The notes below the pieces were generated by a model. It ran no database searches. It was not told the DNA's origin and was given only the letters and a program-made list of their open reading frames with translations. From the NCBI GenBank assembly GCA_020859725.1, contig JAJBVR010000101.1, positions 1 to 6,934 on the forward strand: 6,934 nt of DNA, read 5' to 3'. Made by a program: the position numbers and the translations under genes. Source of the stretch: Clostridiales bacterium (GTDB taxonomy: Bacteria; Bacillota; Clostridia; Oscillospirales; Acutalibacteraceae). Shown here one piece after another: positions 1-6,268 of this stretch (within the stretch, counting starts at the first letter, position 1; each line of letters starts with the position of its first letter).

Positions 1-48
1 AAATATGGGGCAATAAAGATATTCAACCTCACCCTCATTACCCCCTAT

Positions 49-77
49 AGTATAATTCCGTATTGTATAAAAGTCAA
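49..77 (-). promoter_or_regulatory. sigma-A type promoter pointing off the left edge
   Basis: Read on the minus strand there is a -35 box TTGACT (77-72), a 17-base spacer and a -10 box TATACT (54-49). Each box differs from consensus at one position. Transcription would start near position 42 and run out of the window, so the gene it serves is not visible. It lies just beyond purD and on the same strand, which suggests that the next gene is transcribed separately from the purine operon. The rest of 1-133 is AT-rich and holds no gene and no clear GC-rich terminator for purD. Confidence 0.6.
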
Positions 78-133
78 CAACTAATTGTAATGTTTTAAAT
101 TTTTAACGTTTAGTTCATAAATCGTTTTAATTC

Positions 134-1411
134 TTAATTTACAGCTTTAAGAGCACGCGCTCCTATATCTTTTCTGTAATGCTTTCCGTCAAAATTTATT
201 TTATCCGCCGCACTGTAAGCCTTATCAAGCGCTTCTTTTAAATTCTTTCCGAGCGCCGTTACTCCAAACACCCTTCCTCCGGATGTAACAAGCTTTCCGT
301 TTTCAACGGCAGTGCCGGCGTGATATACAACAACCCCGTTTGCCTGGCCGTTAACAAGGCCTGAAATTTCAAATCCTTTTTTATAAGATTTTGGATATCC
401 TCCGGAAGCAAGCACCACGCAGGCGCATGCCTCATCTGACCATTCTATGCTTAAATCGGAAAGAGTTTCATTATTTACGGCTTCAAAAATATCAATAATA
501 TCTGTTTTCAGGCGCGGAAGCACAACCTGAGTTTCAGGATCGCCGAAGCGGCAGTTATACTCAATAACCTTAGGACCTTTTTGAGTAAGCATAAGTCCGA
601 AATAAAGGCAGCCTTTAAATGTTCTGCCCTCTTTCTTCATCGCTTTAATCGTGGGCAAAAATATTTTTTCCATACATTCAGCCGCGATTTCATCAGTGTA
701 ATATGGATTTGGTGAAACCGTTCCCATTCCGCCGGTGTTCAGACCCTTATCACCGTCCAGCGCCCTTTTATGATCCATTGAGGATACCATTGGCTTAACA
801 CATTTGCCGTCTGTAAACGCAAGCACGGAAACTTCCGGACCTGTAAGAAACTCCTCAACAACTATATTGTTGCCGCTTTCGCCGAAAATTTTATCCTCCA
901 TAATTTCATGTATGCCGGCCTCGGCTTCTTCAAGGTTTTCAGCAATAATAACACCTTTTCCGAGAGCGAGTCCGTCTGCCTTAATAACTGCCGGAAATTC
1001 ATTTTTCTCTTTAATATATGCATAAGCCTGCTCCGGATTGTTAAAAACTTTATATTCAGCAGTGGGAATATTATATTTTTGCATAAGATTTTTGGAATAC
1101 ACTTTTGAGCCTTCAATTATAGCCGCGGCTTTATTGGGACCGAATGTTTTGAAGCCTGCCGCGTTTAACGCGTCAACCATTCCGGCAACAAGCGGGTCAT
1201 CAGGAGCTACCACAACAAAATCCGCTTTTATTTTCCGTGCGAGTTCAACAACCGCCGGAGTATCAACAGCCGAAACCGGATAACAGACGGCATCATACGA
1301 AATACCTCCGTTTCCCGGGCAGCATGCAATCTGCGTTACCTTAGGAGATTCTTTTATTTTTTTTATAAGAGCGTGCTCACGGCCTCCGCCGCCTACAACC
1401 AAAACTTTCAT
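134..1411 (-). CDS. purD: phosphoribosylamine--glycine ligase (GAR synthetase, PurD)
   Basis: PurD joins phosphoribosylamine to glycine using ATP, giving GAR, the second step of de novo purine synthesis in the cytoplasm. The 425-residue length is normal for the family. The N-terminal domain opens with VLVVGGGGREHAL (residues 3-15), followed by an ATP-grasp domain with GPNKAAAIIEGSK (91-103), IKADGLALGKGV (143-154), VVEEFLTGPEVSV (184-196), MDHKRALDGDKGLNTGGMG (212-230) and the metal-binding YNCRFGDPETQVVLPR (285-300). A C-terminal PurD domain closes the protein. The ATG is preceded by a good ribosome binding site, GGAAAGG (1425-1419), seven bases away. It is the last gene of the minus-strand purine cluster and is separated from the PurO-like gene by 186 bases of structured non-coding DNA. 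Everything needed for activity appears present. Confidence 0.97.
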   Translation of the reverse strand: MKVLVVGGGGREHALIKKIKESPKVTQIACCPGNGGISYDAVCYPVSAVDTPAVVELARKIKADFVVVAPDDPLVAGMVDALNAAGFKTFGPNKAAAIIEGSKVYSKNLMQKYNIPTAEYKVFNNPEQAYAYIKEKNEFPAVIKADGLALGKGVIIAENLEEAEAGIHEIMEDKIFGESGNNIVVEEFLTGPEVSVLAFTDGKCVKPMVSSMDHKRALDGDKGLNTGGMGTVSPNPYYTDEIAAECMEKIFLPTIKAMKKEGRTFKGCLYFGLMLTQKGPKVIEYNCRFGDPETQVVLPRLKTDIIDIFEAVNNETLSDLSIEWSDEACACVVLASGGYPKSYKKGFEISGLVNGQANGVVVYHAGTAVENGKLVTSGGRVFGVTALGKNLKEALDKAYSAADKINFDGKHYRKDIGARALKAVN

Positions 1412-1448
1412 ATAAAAACCTTTCCGCCCGCTGAATATTCGAAATAAA

Positions 1449-1472
1449 CATTCTGCCGCGGCATACAGAATG
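1449..1472 (-). other. hairpin in the purD leader
   Basis: CATTCTG (1449-1455) and CAGAATG (1466-1472) form a perfect 7-bp inverted repeat around a 10-base loop that contains the palindrome CCGCGG. It lies in the 5' leader of purD, about 38 bases before the start codon, and is not followed by a T run. A terminator is therefore unlikely; an mRNA structure or a protein-binding operator are both possible. The AT-rich stretch 1476-1517 just upstream contains TATAAT-like motifs on the minus strand but no well-spaced -35 box, so an internal purD promoter is only weakly supported. Confidence 0.4.
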
Positions 1473-1517
1473 CATTTATAATACTTAACTATAATTATAT
1501 AATAAAAGTATTTTAAA

Positions 1518-1577
1518 CAAAGGTGAGCCTTTGCTCAGGCGCTGCAATCAAACCGGTGTTCCGCAGCTGACTGCGCC
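1518..1577 (-). terminator. GC-rich structured element between purO and purD, possible partial terminator
   Basis: In an otherwise AT-rich gap, GGCGC (1538-1542) can pair with GCGCC (1573-1577). An alternative inner pairing joins GCTGC (1541-1545) to GCAGC (1563-1567). Next to this is a compact 6-bp hairpin, CAAAGG/CCTTTG (1518-1523 with 1528-1533), with a 4-base loop. On the minus strand this hairpin is followed by TTT and then an A/T-rich stretch, so it resembles a weak intrinsic terminator that could reduce read-through from the PurO-like gene into purD. The U run is poor, and this could instead be an RNA-processing or regulatory structure. Confidence 0.35.
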
Positions 1578-1597
1578 TTTTGATTTATTTAAAATAT

Positions 1598-2302
1598 TTA
1601 CTTATTTTTATTAATAATTCTTGTTTGTTCTTCACCGTTTTCCAAATTTATAAAACTGGTAAACAGTGAAACTTTATTATCCCGATTCAAATTTTCCCAG
1701 ATAAGAGAAGACCATTCATCTATATCATCTGTTTCAATCAAAACGGGGACAGGCTCTCCCTCAAACGACGGAATAGGATTTCCGTCACACTTATAAGTGT
1801 GAATAAAATGACCCAAACCCGATTCTGCTGGATATTCAAAGAAAAACCTCAGGCATTCGGGCTTGCCCATATTCGATTTAAGAATTGAAAGCACATAATC
1901 ACCGTTTGGCTTTACAACGCCTGAAATTCTGGGAGTATAATTAGGCGCGTCCGGCTCAAATTCGCGGGTCAAAAGCGCGTGGCGGTAACAATGGCCATCC
2001 TTCATAAAATCATAAATAGTATCAGTTTGATCGCCGTTTGTAACTATTGTTTTGCCGCCCAGCGTTAGAACCGGATTATAAATTATAAGGCTTGGATCCG
2101 TCATTTTGGATTCATCAAAAGCCTTTGTTCGTATTCCGCCTCTGTCGTTTGTTTCAAAAAAACGGTTTCGGCTGTTTTCGCTTCTGCCCATAATAAAATA
2201 CGCAATCACAGCCTGCTTTGCGCTTGGTGATTTTCCCAAAATTATCCCTCTTCCGGGATACGAATTTGAAGAAAGTTCTTTCTTAATACTTATTGGATTC
2301 AT
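1598..2302 (-). CDS. purO: IMP cyclohydrolase, PurO-type (stand-alone)
   Basis: This 234-residue protein belongs to the PurO/IMP cyclohydrolase-like family (COG3363 type), first known from archaea and also found in many Clostridia. The family closes the ring of FAICAR to give IMP, the final step of de novo synthesis. It is unrelated to the cyclohydrolase half of bifunctional PurH. Recognisable segments are SYPGRGI (14-20), YFIMGRSENSRNRFF (35-49), VTNGDQTDTIYDF (87-99) and FEPDAPNYTPRISG (115-128). The assignment rests on these patterns plus the purine context. The start is supported by GGAGG (2312-2308) five bases upstream. The gene begins 25 bases after purN and is surely co-transcribed with it. 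No transformylase gene is adjacent, so the FAICAR supplier must be encoded elsewhere. Confidence 0.88.
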   Translation of the reverse strand: MNPISIKKELSSNSYPGRGIILGKSPSAKQAVIAYFIMGRSENSRNRFFETNDRGGIRTKAFDESKMTDPSLIIYNPVLTLGGKTIVTNGDQTDTIYDFMKDGHCYRHALLTREFEPDAPNYTPRISGVVKPNGDYVLSILKSNMGKPECLRFFFEYPAESGLGHFIHTYKCDGNPIPSFEGEPVPVLIETDDIDEWSSLIWENLNRDNKVSLFTSFINLENGEEQTRIINKNK

Positions 2303-2327
2303 CCTAACCTCCGATATAATTGACGCT

Positions 2328-2951
2328 TTATAATATTTCAGTTTTATTTCCTGCTATTTTGATTCTGCCCTCGCAGAAAAGCGAAACAGCTTTGGGAAGA
2401 ATTTCCCATTCGGCACAGCGCATAACCCTGTATTGAAGAATATCCTCTGTATCTCCCTGCTCAACCGGAACAGCTTTTTGAAGAATTATTGCGCCGCCGT
2501 CTGTTATTTCATTAACGAAATGCGCTGTTGCTCCCGTAACCTTAACGCCGCTGTCAAGCACCGCTTTGTGCACTTTTTTCCCGTAAAAGCCATCTCCGCA
2601 GAAAAGCGGAATAAGGCTAGGGTGAATATTTATAATTTTATTTCTGTATCTGCTTATAAAGCTTTCGCCAAGTATTGAAAGGAAGCCTGCCAAAACTATT
2701 AAATCTATATTTCTGCCCTCTGTTTCGCTTAAAACCGCCTTATCATATTCTTCTTTTGAAGAAAATTCACGCCGCGAAACAACAGCAGTTTCAATACCGG
2801 CTCTTTCCGCTCTTTGCAGTGCATATGCATTGCTGTTTGAGGCGAGTACAAAGGTTATTTTCCCGTTTTTTATTTCGCCTCTTTCCTGGGCGTCTATAAG
2901 CGCCTGCAAATTTGTACCGCCGCCTGAAACAAAAACAGCTATGTTCAGCAT
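2328..2951 (-). CDS. purN: phosphoribosylglycinamide formyltransferase (PurN)
   Basis: PurN moves a formyl group from 10-formyltetrahydrofolate to GAR, giving FGAR, the third step of the pathway. The 207-residue length is typical. The protein opens with the phosphate-binding loop VSGGGTNLQAL (8-18). The catalytic triad of the family is visible as Asn108 and His110 in INIHPSLIP and Asp151 in ITDGG; LAGFLSIL (87-94) belongs to the folate site. The segment after IHPSLIP reads FCGDGFYGKKVHKAVLDSG instead of the KYPG..TH form of E. coli, a variant I associate with clostridial PurN. Its ATG lies inside the end of purM: the genes share 7 bases (ATGCTGA), with AAAGG a short distance upstream, indicating translational coupling. 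Confidence 0.96.
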   Translation of the reverse strand: MLNIAVFVSGGGTNLQALIDAQERGEIKNGKITFVLASNSNAYALQRAERAGIETAVVSRREFSSKEEYDKAVLSETEGRNIDLIVLAGFLSILGESFISRYRNKIINIHPSLIPLFCGDGFYGKKVHKAVLDSGVKVTGATAHFVNEITDGGAIILQKAVPVEQGDTEDILQYRVMRCAEWEILPKAVSLFCEGRIKIAGNKTEIL

Positions 2952-3982
2952 AATTCCACACCTTTTTCACCCGATTTGATTTCACCTATAACAGCCACCT
3001 GCTCGCCGTTCTTATTAAGAATGCTTACAGCCTCATCCGCCTTATCGGCGTCAACGGCAATCACAAGACCCGTTCCCATATTAAATGTGTTATACATATC
3101 TCTTTCGGGTATATTGCCCGCTTTTTGTATAAGCTCAAATACAGGCTTTTTGAAGCACTTATCTTTTTCGATAACGGCGGTAAATCCGTCTCTTAGCATT
3201 CTCGGCACATTTTCGTAAAAGCCGCCGCCTGTGATATGTGAAATCGCGTTAACATTAATTCTGCCCATAAGTTCAAGCAAGGGCTTAACGTAAATCCTTG
3301 TGGGAGTTAAAAGCTCCTCTCCCAGGGTTTTTCCAAGCTCATCATATTTAACCGAAATTGTTTTTTCATTTATATTAAAAACTTTTCTTACAAGCGAAAA
3401 GCCGTTTGAATGAACACCCGAGGAAGCCACGCCTATAAGCGCATTGCCGCTTTTAAGATTTTCACCGGAAACAAGCTTGTCCTTTTCACCGATTCCAACG
3501 GTAAAGCCTGCCAAATCATACTCTTTATCAGGCATGAGCCCGGGGTGTTCCGCAGTTTCGCCGCCGACAAGAGCACAGCCTGCCTTAACACAGCCGTCTG
3601 CAACGCCTTTAACGATTTGCTCGATTTTAGCCGGATAATTTTTTCCGCATGCAATGTAATCAAGGAAAAACAGGGGTTTTGCTCCGCTGCAAGCCACATC
3701 GTTAACGCACATCGCCACACAGTCAATACCTATTGTATCATGCTTATCCATTAAAAAAGCAAGTTTTAATTTTGTGCCCACTCCGTCAGTACCGCTGACC
3801 AAAACCGGATTTTTATATTCATTGGCGGCAATCTGAAACATTCCGCCGAAGCCCCCTATTCCGCCGATTACTCCCGGAATATTCGTTTTTTTAACATGAG
3901 ATTTAATCAGCTCAACTGATTCATATCCGGCAGTAACGTCAACACCTGCCGCAGCATAACTTTCGCTGAAGCTTTTTTCCAT
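2945..3982 (-). CDS. purM: phosphoribosylformylglycinamidine cyclo-ligase (AIR synthetase, PurM)
   Basis: PurM uses ATP to close the imidazole ring of FGAM, giving AIR, the fifth step of the pathway; it normally works as a cytoplasmic dimer. The 345 residues match the family. Signature parts are SYAAAGVDVTAGYESVELIK (8-27), the glycine-rich GGIGGFGGMF (40-49), VLVSGTDGVGTKLKLAF (60-76), IGIDCVAMCVNDVACSGAKP (84-103) and the GGETAEHPGLM segment (140-150). The ATG is preceded by GAAAGG (3997-3992) nine bases away. A small GCCC/GGGC hairpin lies just upstream in the 54-base purE-purM gap. Its end overlaps the start of purN by 7 bases. The FGAM synthetase that feeds it (PurL or PurLSQ) is not in the window. 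Confidence 0.97.
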   Translation of the reverse strand: MEKSFSESYAAAGVDVTAGYESVELIKSHVKKTNIPGVIGGIGGFGGMFQIAANEYKNPVLVSGTDGVGTKLKLAFLMDKHDTIGIDCVAMCVNDVACSGAKPLFFLDYIACGKNYPAKIEQIVKGVADGCVKAGCALVGGETAEHPGLMPDKEYDLAGFTVGIGEKDKLVSGENLKSGNALIGVASSGVHSNGFSLVRKVFNINEKTISVKYDELGKTLGEELLTPTRIYVKPLLELMGRINVNAISHITGGGFYENVPRMLRDGFTAVIEKDKCFKKPVFELIQKAGNIPERDMYNTFNMGTGLVIAVDADKADEAVSILNKNGEQVAVIGEIKSGEKGVELC

Positions 3983-4036
3983 AATAAACAGCCTTTCTGC
4001 CCAAGTAAAAGGGCGGATGTATTTTTTATATGATAC

Positions 4037-4534
4037 TTAAATTTCTTTAATCTTTTCCTGAACAGCCTTGTCCTTTTCCACAACGGCATCCGCCATATCT
4101 TTTCTCATTTTTATAAGCTTATCCATTAATTTATCATCTGCAACCGCAAGAATTTCAGCCGCAAGCAAAGCGGCGTTTTTGGAAGCGTTAACACCAACAC
4201 CGGCAACAGGTATACCCGGAGGCATCATAACAGTAGCCAGCATAGCGTCCATGCCGTCCAGCACCTTTGCTGAGCACGGAATGCCTATAACGGGCAAGGT
4301 TGTTGAAGCGGCAAGCACGCCGCCCAAATGAGCCGCCATACCCGCGGCGGCTATAATAACGCCAAAGCCGTTTTTAATTGCCGATTCGGAAAATTCCTGT
4401 GCCTGCTTCGGTGTTCTGTGGGCGCTTATAACTCTTACTTCTGTTTCAATTTCAAGCTCTTTCAACTGCTTTACCGCGGGAGCAACAACAGGCAAATCAC
4501 TGTCTGAACCCATTATAACCGCAACTTTTTTCAT
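4037..4534 (-). CDS. purE: N5-carboxyaminoimidazole ribonucleotide mutase (PurE, class I)
   Basis: PurE converts N5-CAIR to CAIR, the sixth step. At 165 residues it has the usual bacterial class I size, so it should need PurK to make its substrate; no purK is in the window. Family motifs are MGSDSDLPVV (8-17), the catalytic-histidine motif ISAHRTP (36-42, His39), the glycine-rich AAAGMAAHLGGVLAA, and the GMDAMLATVMMPPGIPVA segment. It is the first gene of the minus-strand operon. Its ATG follows GGAAAGG (4554-4548) at a rather long 13-base spacing, and the upstream leader is unusually long and structured. purM follows after 54 bases; in many relatives purC and purF lie between these two genes and here they do not. 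Confidence 0.96.
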   Translation of the reverse strand: MKKVAVIMGSDSDLPVVAPAVKQLKELEIETEVRVISAHRTPKQAQEFSESAIKNGFGVIIAAAGMAAHLGGVLAASTTLPVIGIPCSAKVLDGMDAMLATVMMPPGIPVAGVGVNASKNAALLAAEILAVADDKLMDKLIKMRKDMADAVVEKDKAVQEKIKEI

Positions 4535-4709
4535 AATAATTCCATAGCCTTTCCGGCCGCGAATAGTTTATTAAAATATTAATGCGCTTTGCCGCAGCCA
4601 AACAATGCGCTCAACGGAAGCTCAGCGCGTCAATATGATAATAAATCATTTTGACAGCCGTATGATGGTTAGTAAGATTTTTCAAACTAACGCATCCGTT
4701 TGCTTTTAC
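4535..4709 (-). promoter_or_regulatory. structured 5' leader of the purine operon
   Basis: If transcription starts near 4709, purE has a leader of about 175 nt. In the RNA sense it contains three candidate hairpins. The first is GATG plus GTTAGT (4696-4686) pairing with ACTAAC plus CATC (4673-4664), with one bulged C and a 12-base loop. The second is a 10-bp hairpin with one mismatch at 4629-4655 and an AATAA/TTATT loop. The third is GC-rich with GCGC arms and inner TTTG/CAAA, around 4582-4608. I do not see the conserved core of a purine riboswitch or a PurR-box pair, so the mechanism is unknown. No hairpin has a strong U tract directly after it, so classical attenuation is not evident. Confidence 0.4.
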
Positions 4710-4715
4710 CAACAT

Positions 4716-4744
4716 ATTTTAACTTATATATACTTTTTTTTCAA
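4716..4744 (-). promoter_or_regulatory. candidate promoter of the purine operon
   Basis: On the minus strand TTGAAA (4744-4739) and TAAAAT (4721-4716) are separated by 17 bases, each one mismatch from consensus. This is the best-spaced pair upstream of purE and would start RNA near 4709. The spacer is an A tract followed by TATATATAA, so an alternative -10 box cannot be excluded. Confidence 0.45.
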
Positions 4745-4791
4745 TAGTTAATTTAGAATAAGAATTAAAACAAATCCTGCCCGTTTTGCTA

Positions 4792-4821
4792 TTGACTCGC
4801 ACCGCTTTAAGAGTGTATAAT
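4792..4821 (+). promoter_or_regulatory. sigma-A promoter for the Ig-domain surface-protein gene
   Basis: TTGACT (4792-4797) and a perfect TATAAT (4816-4821) are separated by 18 bases. Transcription would start near 4828 and give a leader of about 117 nt before the ATG at 4946. The leader holds one small hairpin, CGCG/CGCG (4845-4848 with 4853-4856), and no recognised riboswitch. This promoter is divergent from the purine promoter and lies about 70 bp from it. Confidence 0.65.
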
Positions 4822-4945
4822 TAAACAAATTACGTATTTTTATGCGCGGTTTCGCGTTCTGTCAATTCATCTCAGGCAACAAAATCACACATATAAAAAC
4901 CATATCAAATTATAAGGTTTAATTTAAACGAAAGGATAAATTAAA

Positions 4946-5131
4946 ATGAAAACAAATAACGAAGTAAAAAACAATATTGAAACAACCACAATTGAAGATG
5001 TAACGCCGAAAGAAAAGAAAAAATTAAGCAAAAAAGCAAAAGGGCATAATTATTGCAGTTGTAACTGTTATTCTTATTATTGCTCTTGCAGCAGGTGGAT
5101 ATTTTATTTATCAAAATTCAAAGAAAATTAA
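4946..5131 (+). CDS. 5' part of the frameshifted surface protein (cytoplasmic tail)
   Basis: Read literally, this is a 61-codon frame. Residues 1-32 are hydrophilic: an Asn/Glu/Thr-rich start, then the Lys-rich TPKEKKKLSKKAK, the positive charge expected on the cytoplasmic side of a membrane helix. From residue 34 the sequence becomes HNYCSCNCYSYYCSC, which is the out-of-frame reading of the membrane-helix codons and not a real cysteine motif. It is unlikely to be a functional protein by itself. The start codon has a well-placed ribosome binding site and belongs to the promoter at 4792-4821. Confidence 0.5.
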   Translation: MKTNNEVKNNIETTTIEDVTPKEKKKLSKKAKGHNYCSCNCYSYYCSCSRWIFYLSKFKEN

Positions 5132-5132
5132 T

Positions 5133-6197
5133 TTGACAAATTCCGAAAAAGTAATTGAATATGGTGAAACCTATGAACCTAATATTGCTGACTTCGTTGA
5201 TGAAAATAAAATAGACAACACATATTCTATAAGCGGTGAAATTGGTAATGAAGATGGAAAAGATTATCCTGCAATAGGTGATTACAACTTTACGATTTCA
5301 GCAAAAGGAAAAGAGAATGCAGATGTAAGAGTTCTTGTAAGAGATACGATTGCACCGGTATTTGATGAAAATTCTCCTTCTGAAATTAGCACATTTAAAG
5401 ATGTTACAATTACAGAAGATGATTTGAAAAACACATTTGTGGTTACAGATTTATTACCTGTAGCTCTTTCTATCAATGATGTTGACTATTCAACAGTAGG
5501 TGAATATACAACTAATGTTTATGCTACCGATGAAAGCGGTAATGTAACCAATAAAGAGGTTAAAGTAATTGTACAAGAACCAACTATCAGTATTGATCCG
5601 GTCAACATTAGTCTTACAGTTGGTGAAACAGCCACAATATCAGCTACTGTTCACGGTGCAAGTCAAGATATTGCTTGGACTTCTTCTGATGAGGGCATTT
5701 CTAAGGTCGAAAATGGTGTTGTTACTGCTGTGAAAGAAGGAACAGCAACTGTTGAAGCCGAAGCAAATGGCATCAAAACCTCGGTAACAGTTGCTGTAAC
5801 GAGTGTTCGGAATAATACCACAACGGGTAGTAACAAGTCAAGTACTAATTCATCTTCAAGTAACAATAAAAACCAAAGTAGCAACAAAAACAACTCATCT
5901 TCAAGCAATACTTCTTCTGGAAATAGCAATTCATCTTCAAATAATAAACCAAGCTCTTCTACAGGTAGTACAACTTCTCATCAACATAGTATGTCTGTTG
6001 GTAATATTGGAAAATGGTTTAATAGTAGGAATGAAGTTCAAGCATATGTAAGCAGTGTAATGGAAAGTTGGAATAGTAAATATGAAGACGGGAAAATTAC
6101 TTGGGAGGAATATGCAAAAAATTGTCCATCTGGATATGAATGTTGGTCTTGTTCGTGGTGTGGTAAGTGGACGGGTAATTTTAAATACTTTAAATAG
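5133..6197 (+). CDS. extracellular part of the frameshifted surface protein: Ig-like domains, BIG2, Ser/Asn stalk, four-Cys C-terminal domain
   Basis: The TTG at 5133 is only the first possible start in this frame; it has no ribosome binding site and would lose the membrane helix, so the true start is ATG 4946 through the frameshift. Numbering from 5133: residues about 7-70 and 71-148 form two beta-rich Ig-like repeats, the second beginning DTIAPVF and ending with YATDESGNVTNKEVKV, typical of bacterial Ig-like/DUF5011-type modules. Residues 151-222 form a BIG2 domain (VGETATISATV, WTSSDEGISKVENGVVTAV, EGTATVEAEANG). Residues 227-283 are a Ser/Asn/Thr linker. Residues 284-354 form a compact C-terminal domain with WFNSRNEVQAYV, ITWEEYAKNCPSGYECWSCS and four cysteines (331, 337, 340, 343). 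No LPXTG motif is present. An adhesion or envelope role is inferred from architecture only. Confidence 0.7.
   Translation: MTNSEKVIEYGETYEPNIADFVDENKIDNTYSISGEIGNEDGKDYPAIGDYNFTISAKGKENADVRVLVRDTIAPVFDENSPSEISTFKDVTITEDDLKNTFVVTDLLPVALSINDVDYSTVGEYTTNVYATDESGNVTNKEVKVIVQEPTISIDPVNISLTVGETATISATVHGASQDIAWTSSDEGISKVENGVVTAVKEGTATVEAEANGIKTSVTVAVTSVRNNTTTGSNKSSTNSSSSNNKNQSSNKNNSSSSNTSSGNSNSSSNNKPSSSTGSTTSHQHSMSVGNIGKWFNSRNEVQAYVSSVMESWNSKYEDGKITWEEYAKNCPSGYECWSCSWCGKWTGNFKYFK
5847..5940 (+). repeat. in-frame short repeats in the Ser/Asn-rich stalk
   Basis: The 13-base unit AAYTCATCTTCAA occurs three times (5847-5859, 5892-5904, 5928-5940), at spacings of 45 and 36 bases, both multiples of three. 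Each copy encodes a run of serines flanked by asparagine. Such repeats can change copy number by recombination without breaking the frame, lengthening or shortening the stalk. Confidence 0.6.
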
Positions 6198-6232
6198 TAT
6201 GTTAAATTTCTCTATACAAGTCTAAATTACAC

Positions 6233-6261
6233 TTGACAAACCTGTGTTTGATGTGTATAAT
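6233..6261 (+). promoter_or_regulatory. full-consensus sigma-A promoter
   Basis: TTGACA (6233-6238), a 17-base spacer and TATAAT (6256-6261) match the vegetative consensus exactly. This is the strongest promoter in the window. Transcription would start near 6268-6270, at the foot of the hairpin at 6269-6309. It begins 36 bases after the stop of the surface-protein gene and points at the 64-codon gene. Confidence 0.75.
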
Positions 6262-6268
6262 AAAAAAT

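Larger units (their letters stand above)
4946..6197 (+). pseudogene. membrane-anchored Ig-like-domain surface protein, frameshifted near its membrane helix
   Basis: Two adjoining reading frames form one gene. The first (from ATG 4946, with ribosome binding site AAAGGA at 4931-4936, nine bases away) encodes a charged tail up to about Lys32 and then runs into a nonsense Cys/Tyr-rich end. The second frame is open from 5028 and, directly past the join at 5043, encodes a textbook membrane helix (GIIIAVVTVILIIALAAGGY). One extra base between 5028 and 5042, most simply in the A6 (5030-5035) or A4 (5038-5041) tract, explains the break; removing it gives a 416-residue single-pass protein, N terminus inside. 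Frame 0 has a stop at 5025-5027, which bounds the site on the left. Whether the break is a true mutation, a phase-variable tract or a sequencing error cannot be told here. Confidence 0.75.

Noticed and set aside
3410..3754. 114-codon plus-strand open frame inside purM
   Set aside because: It is antisense to the well-supported purM gene, has no ribosome binding site and shows no recognisable domain. The other plus-strand frames inside the pur genes are rejected for the same reason.
4535..4709. Purine (guanine/adenine) riboswitch upstream of purE
   Set aside because: The conserved core of this class (the TATA..ATGG..TCTAC pattern with two kissing loops) cannot be found on the minus strand.
5028..5047. 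Programmed -1 ribosomal frameshift at A_AAA_AAG
   Set aside because: A -1 shift enters a frame that stops at 5047-5049. The outer domains need a +1 (or -2) shift, and no downstream stimulatory structure is apparent in the AU-rich RNA.
5048..5095. Cys/Tyr-rich peptide HNYCSCNCYSYYCSC as a metal-binding motif
   Set aside because: It is the out-of-frame translation of codons that encode the hydrophobic membrane helix in the adjacent frame.
5847..5940. CRISPR-like array in the repeated AAYTCATCTTCAA region
   Set aside because: There are only three short units with uneven, in-frame spacing inside a Ser/Asn linker; no palindromic repeat or unique spacers are present, and no cas genes are nearby.
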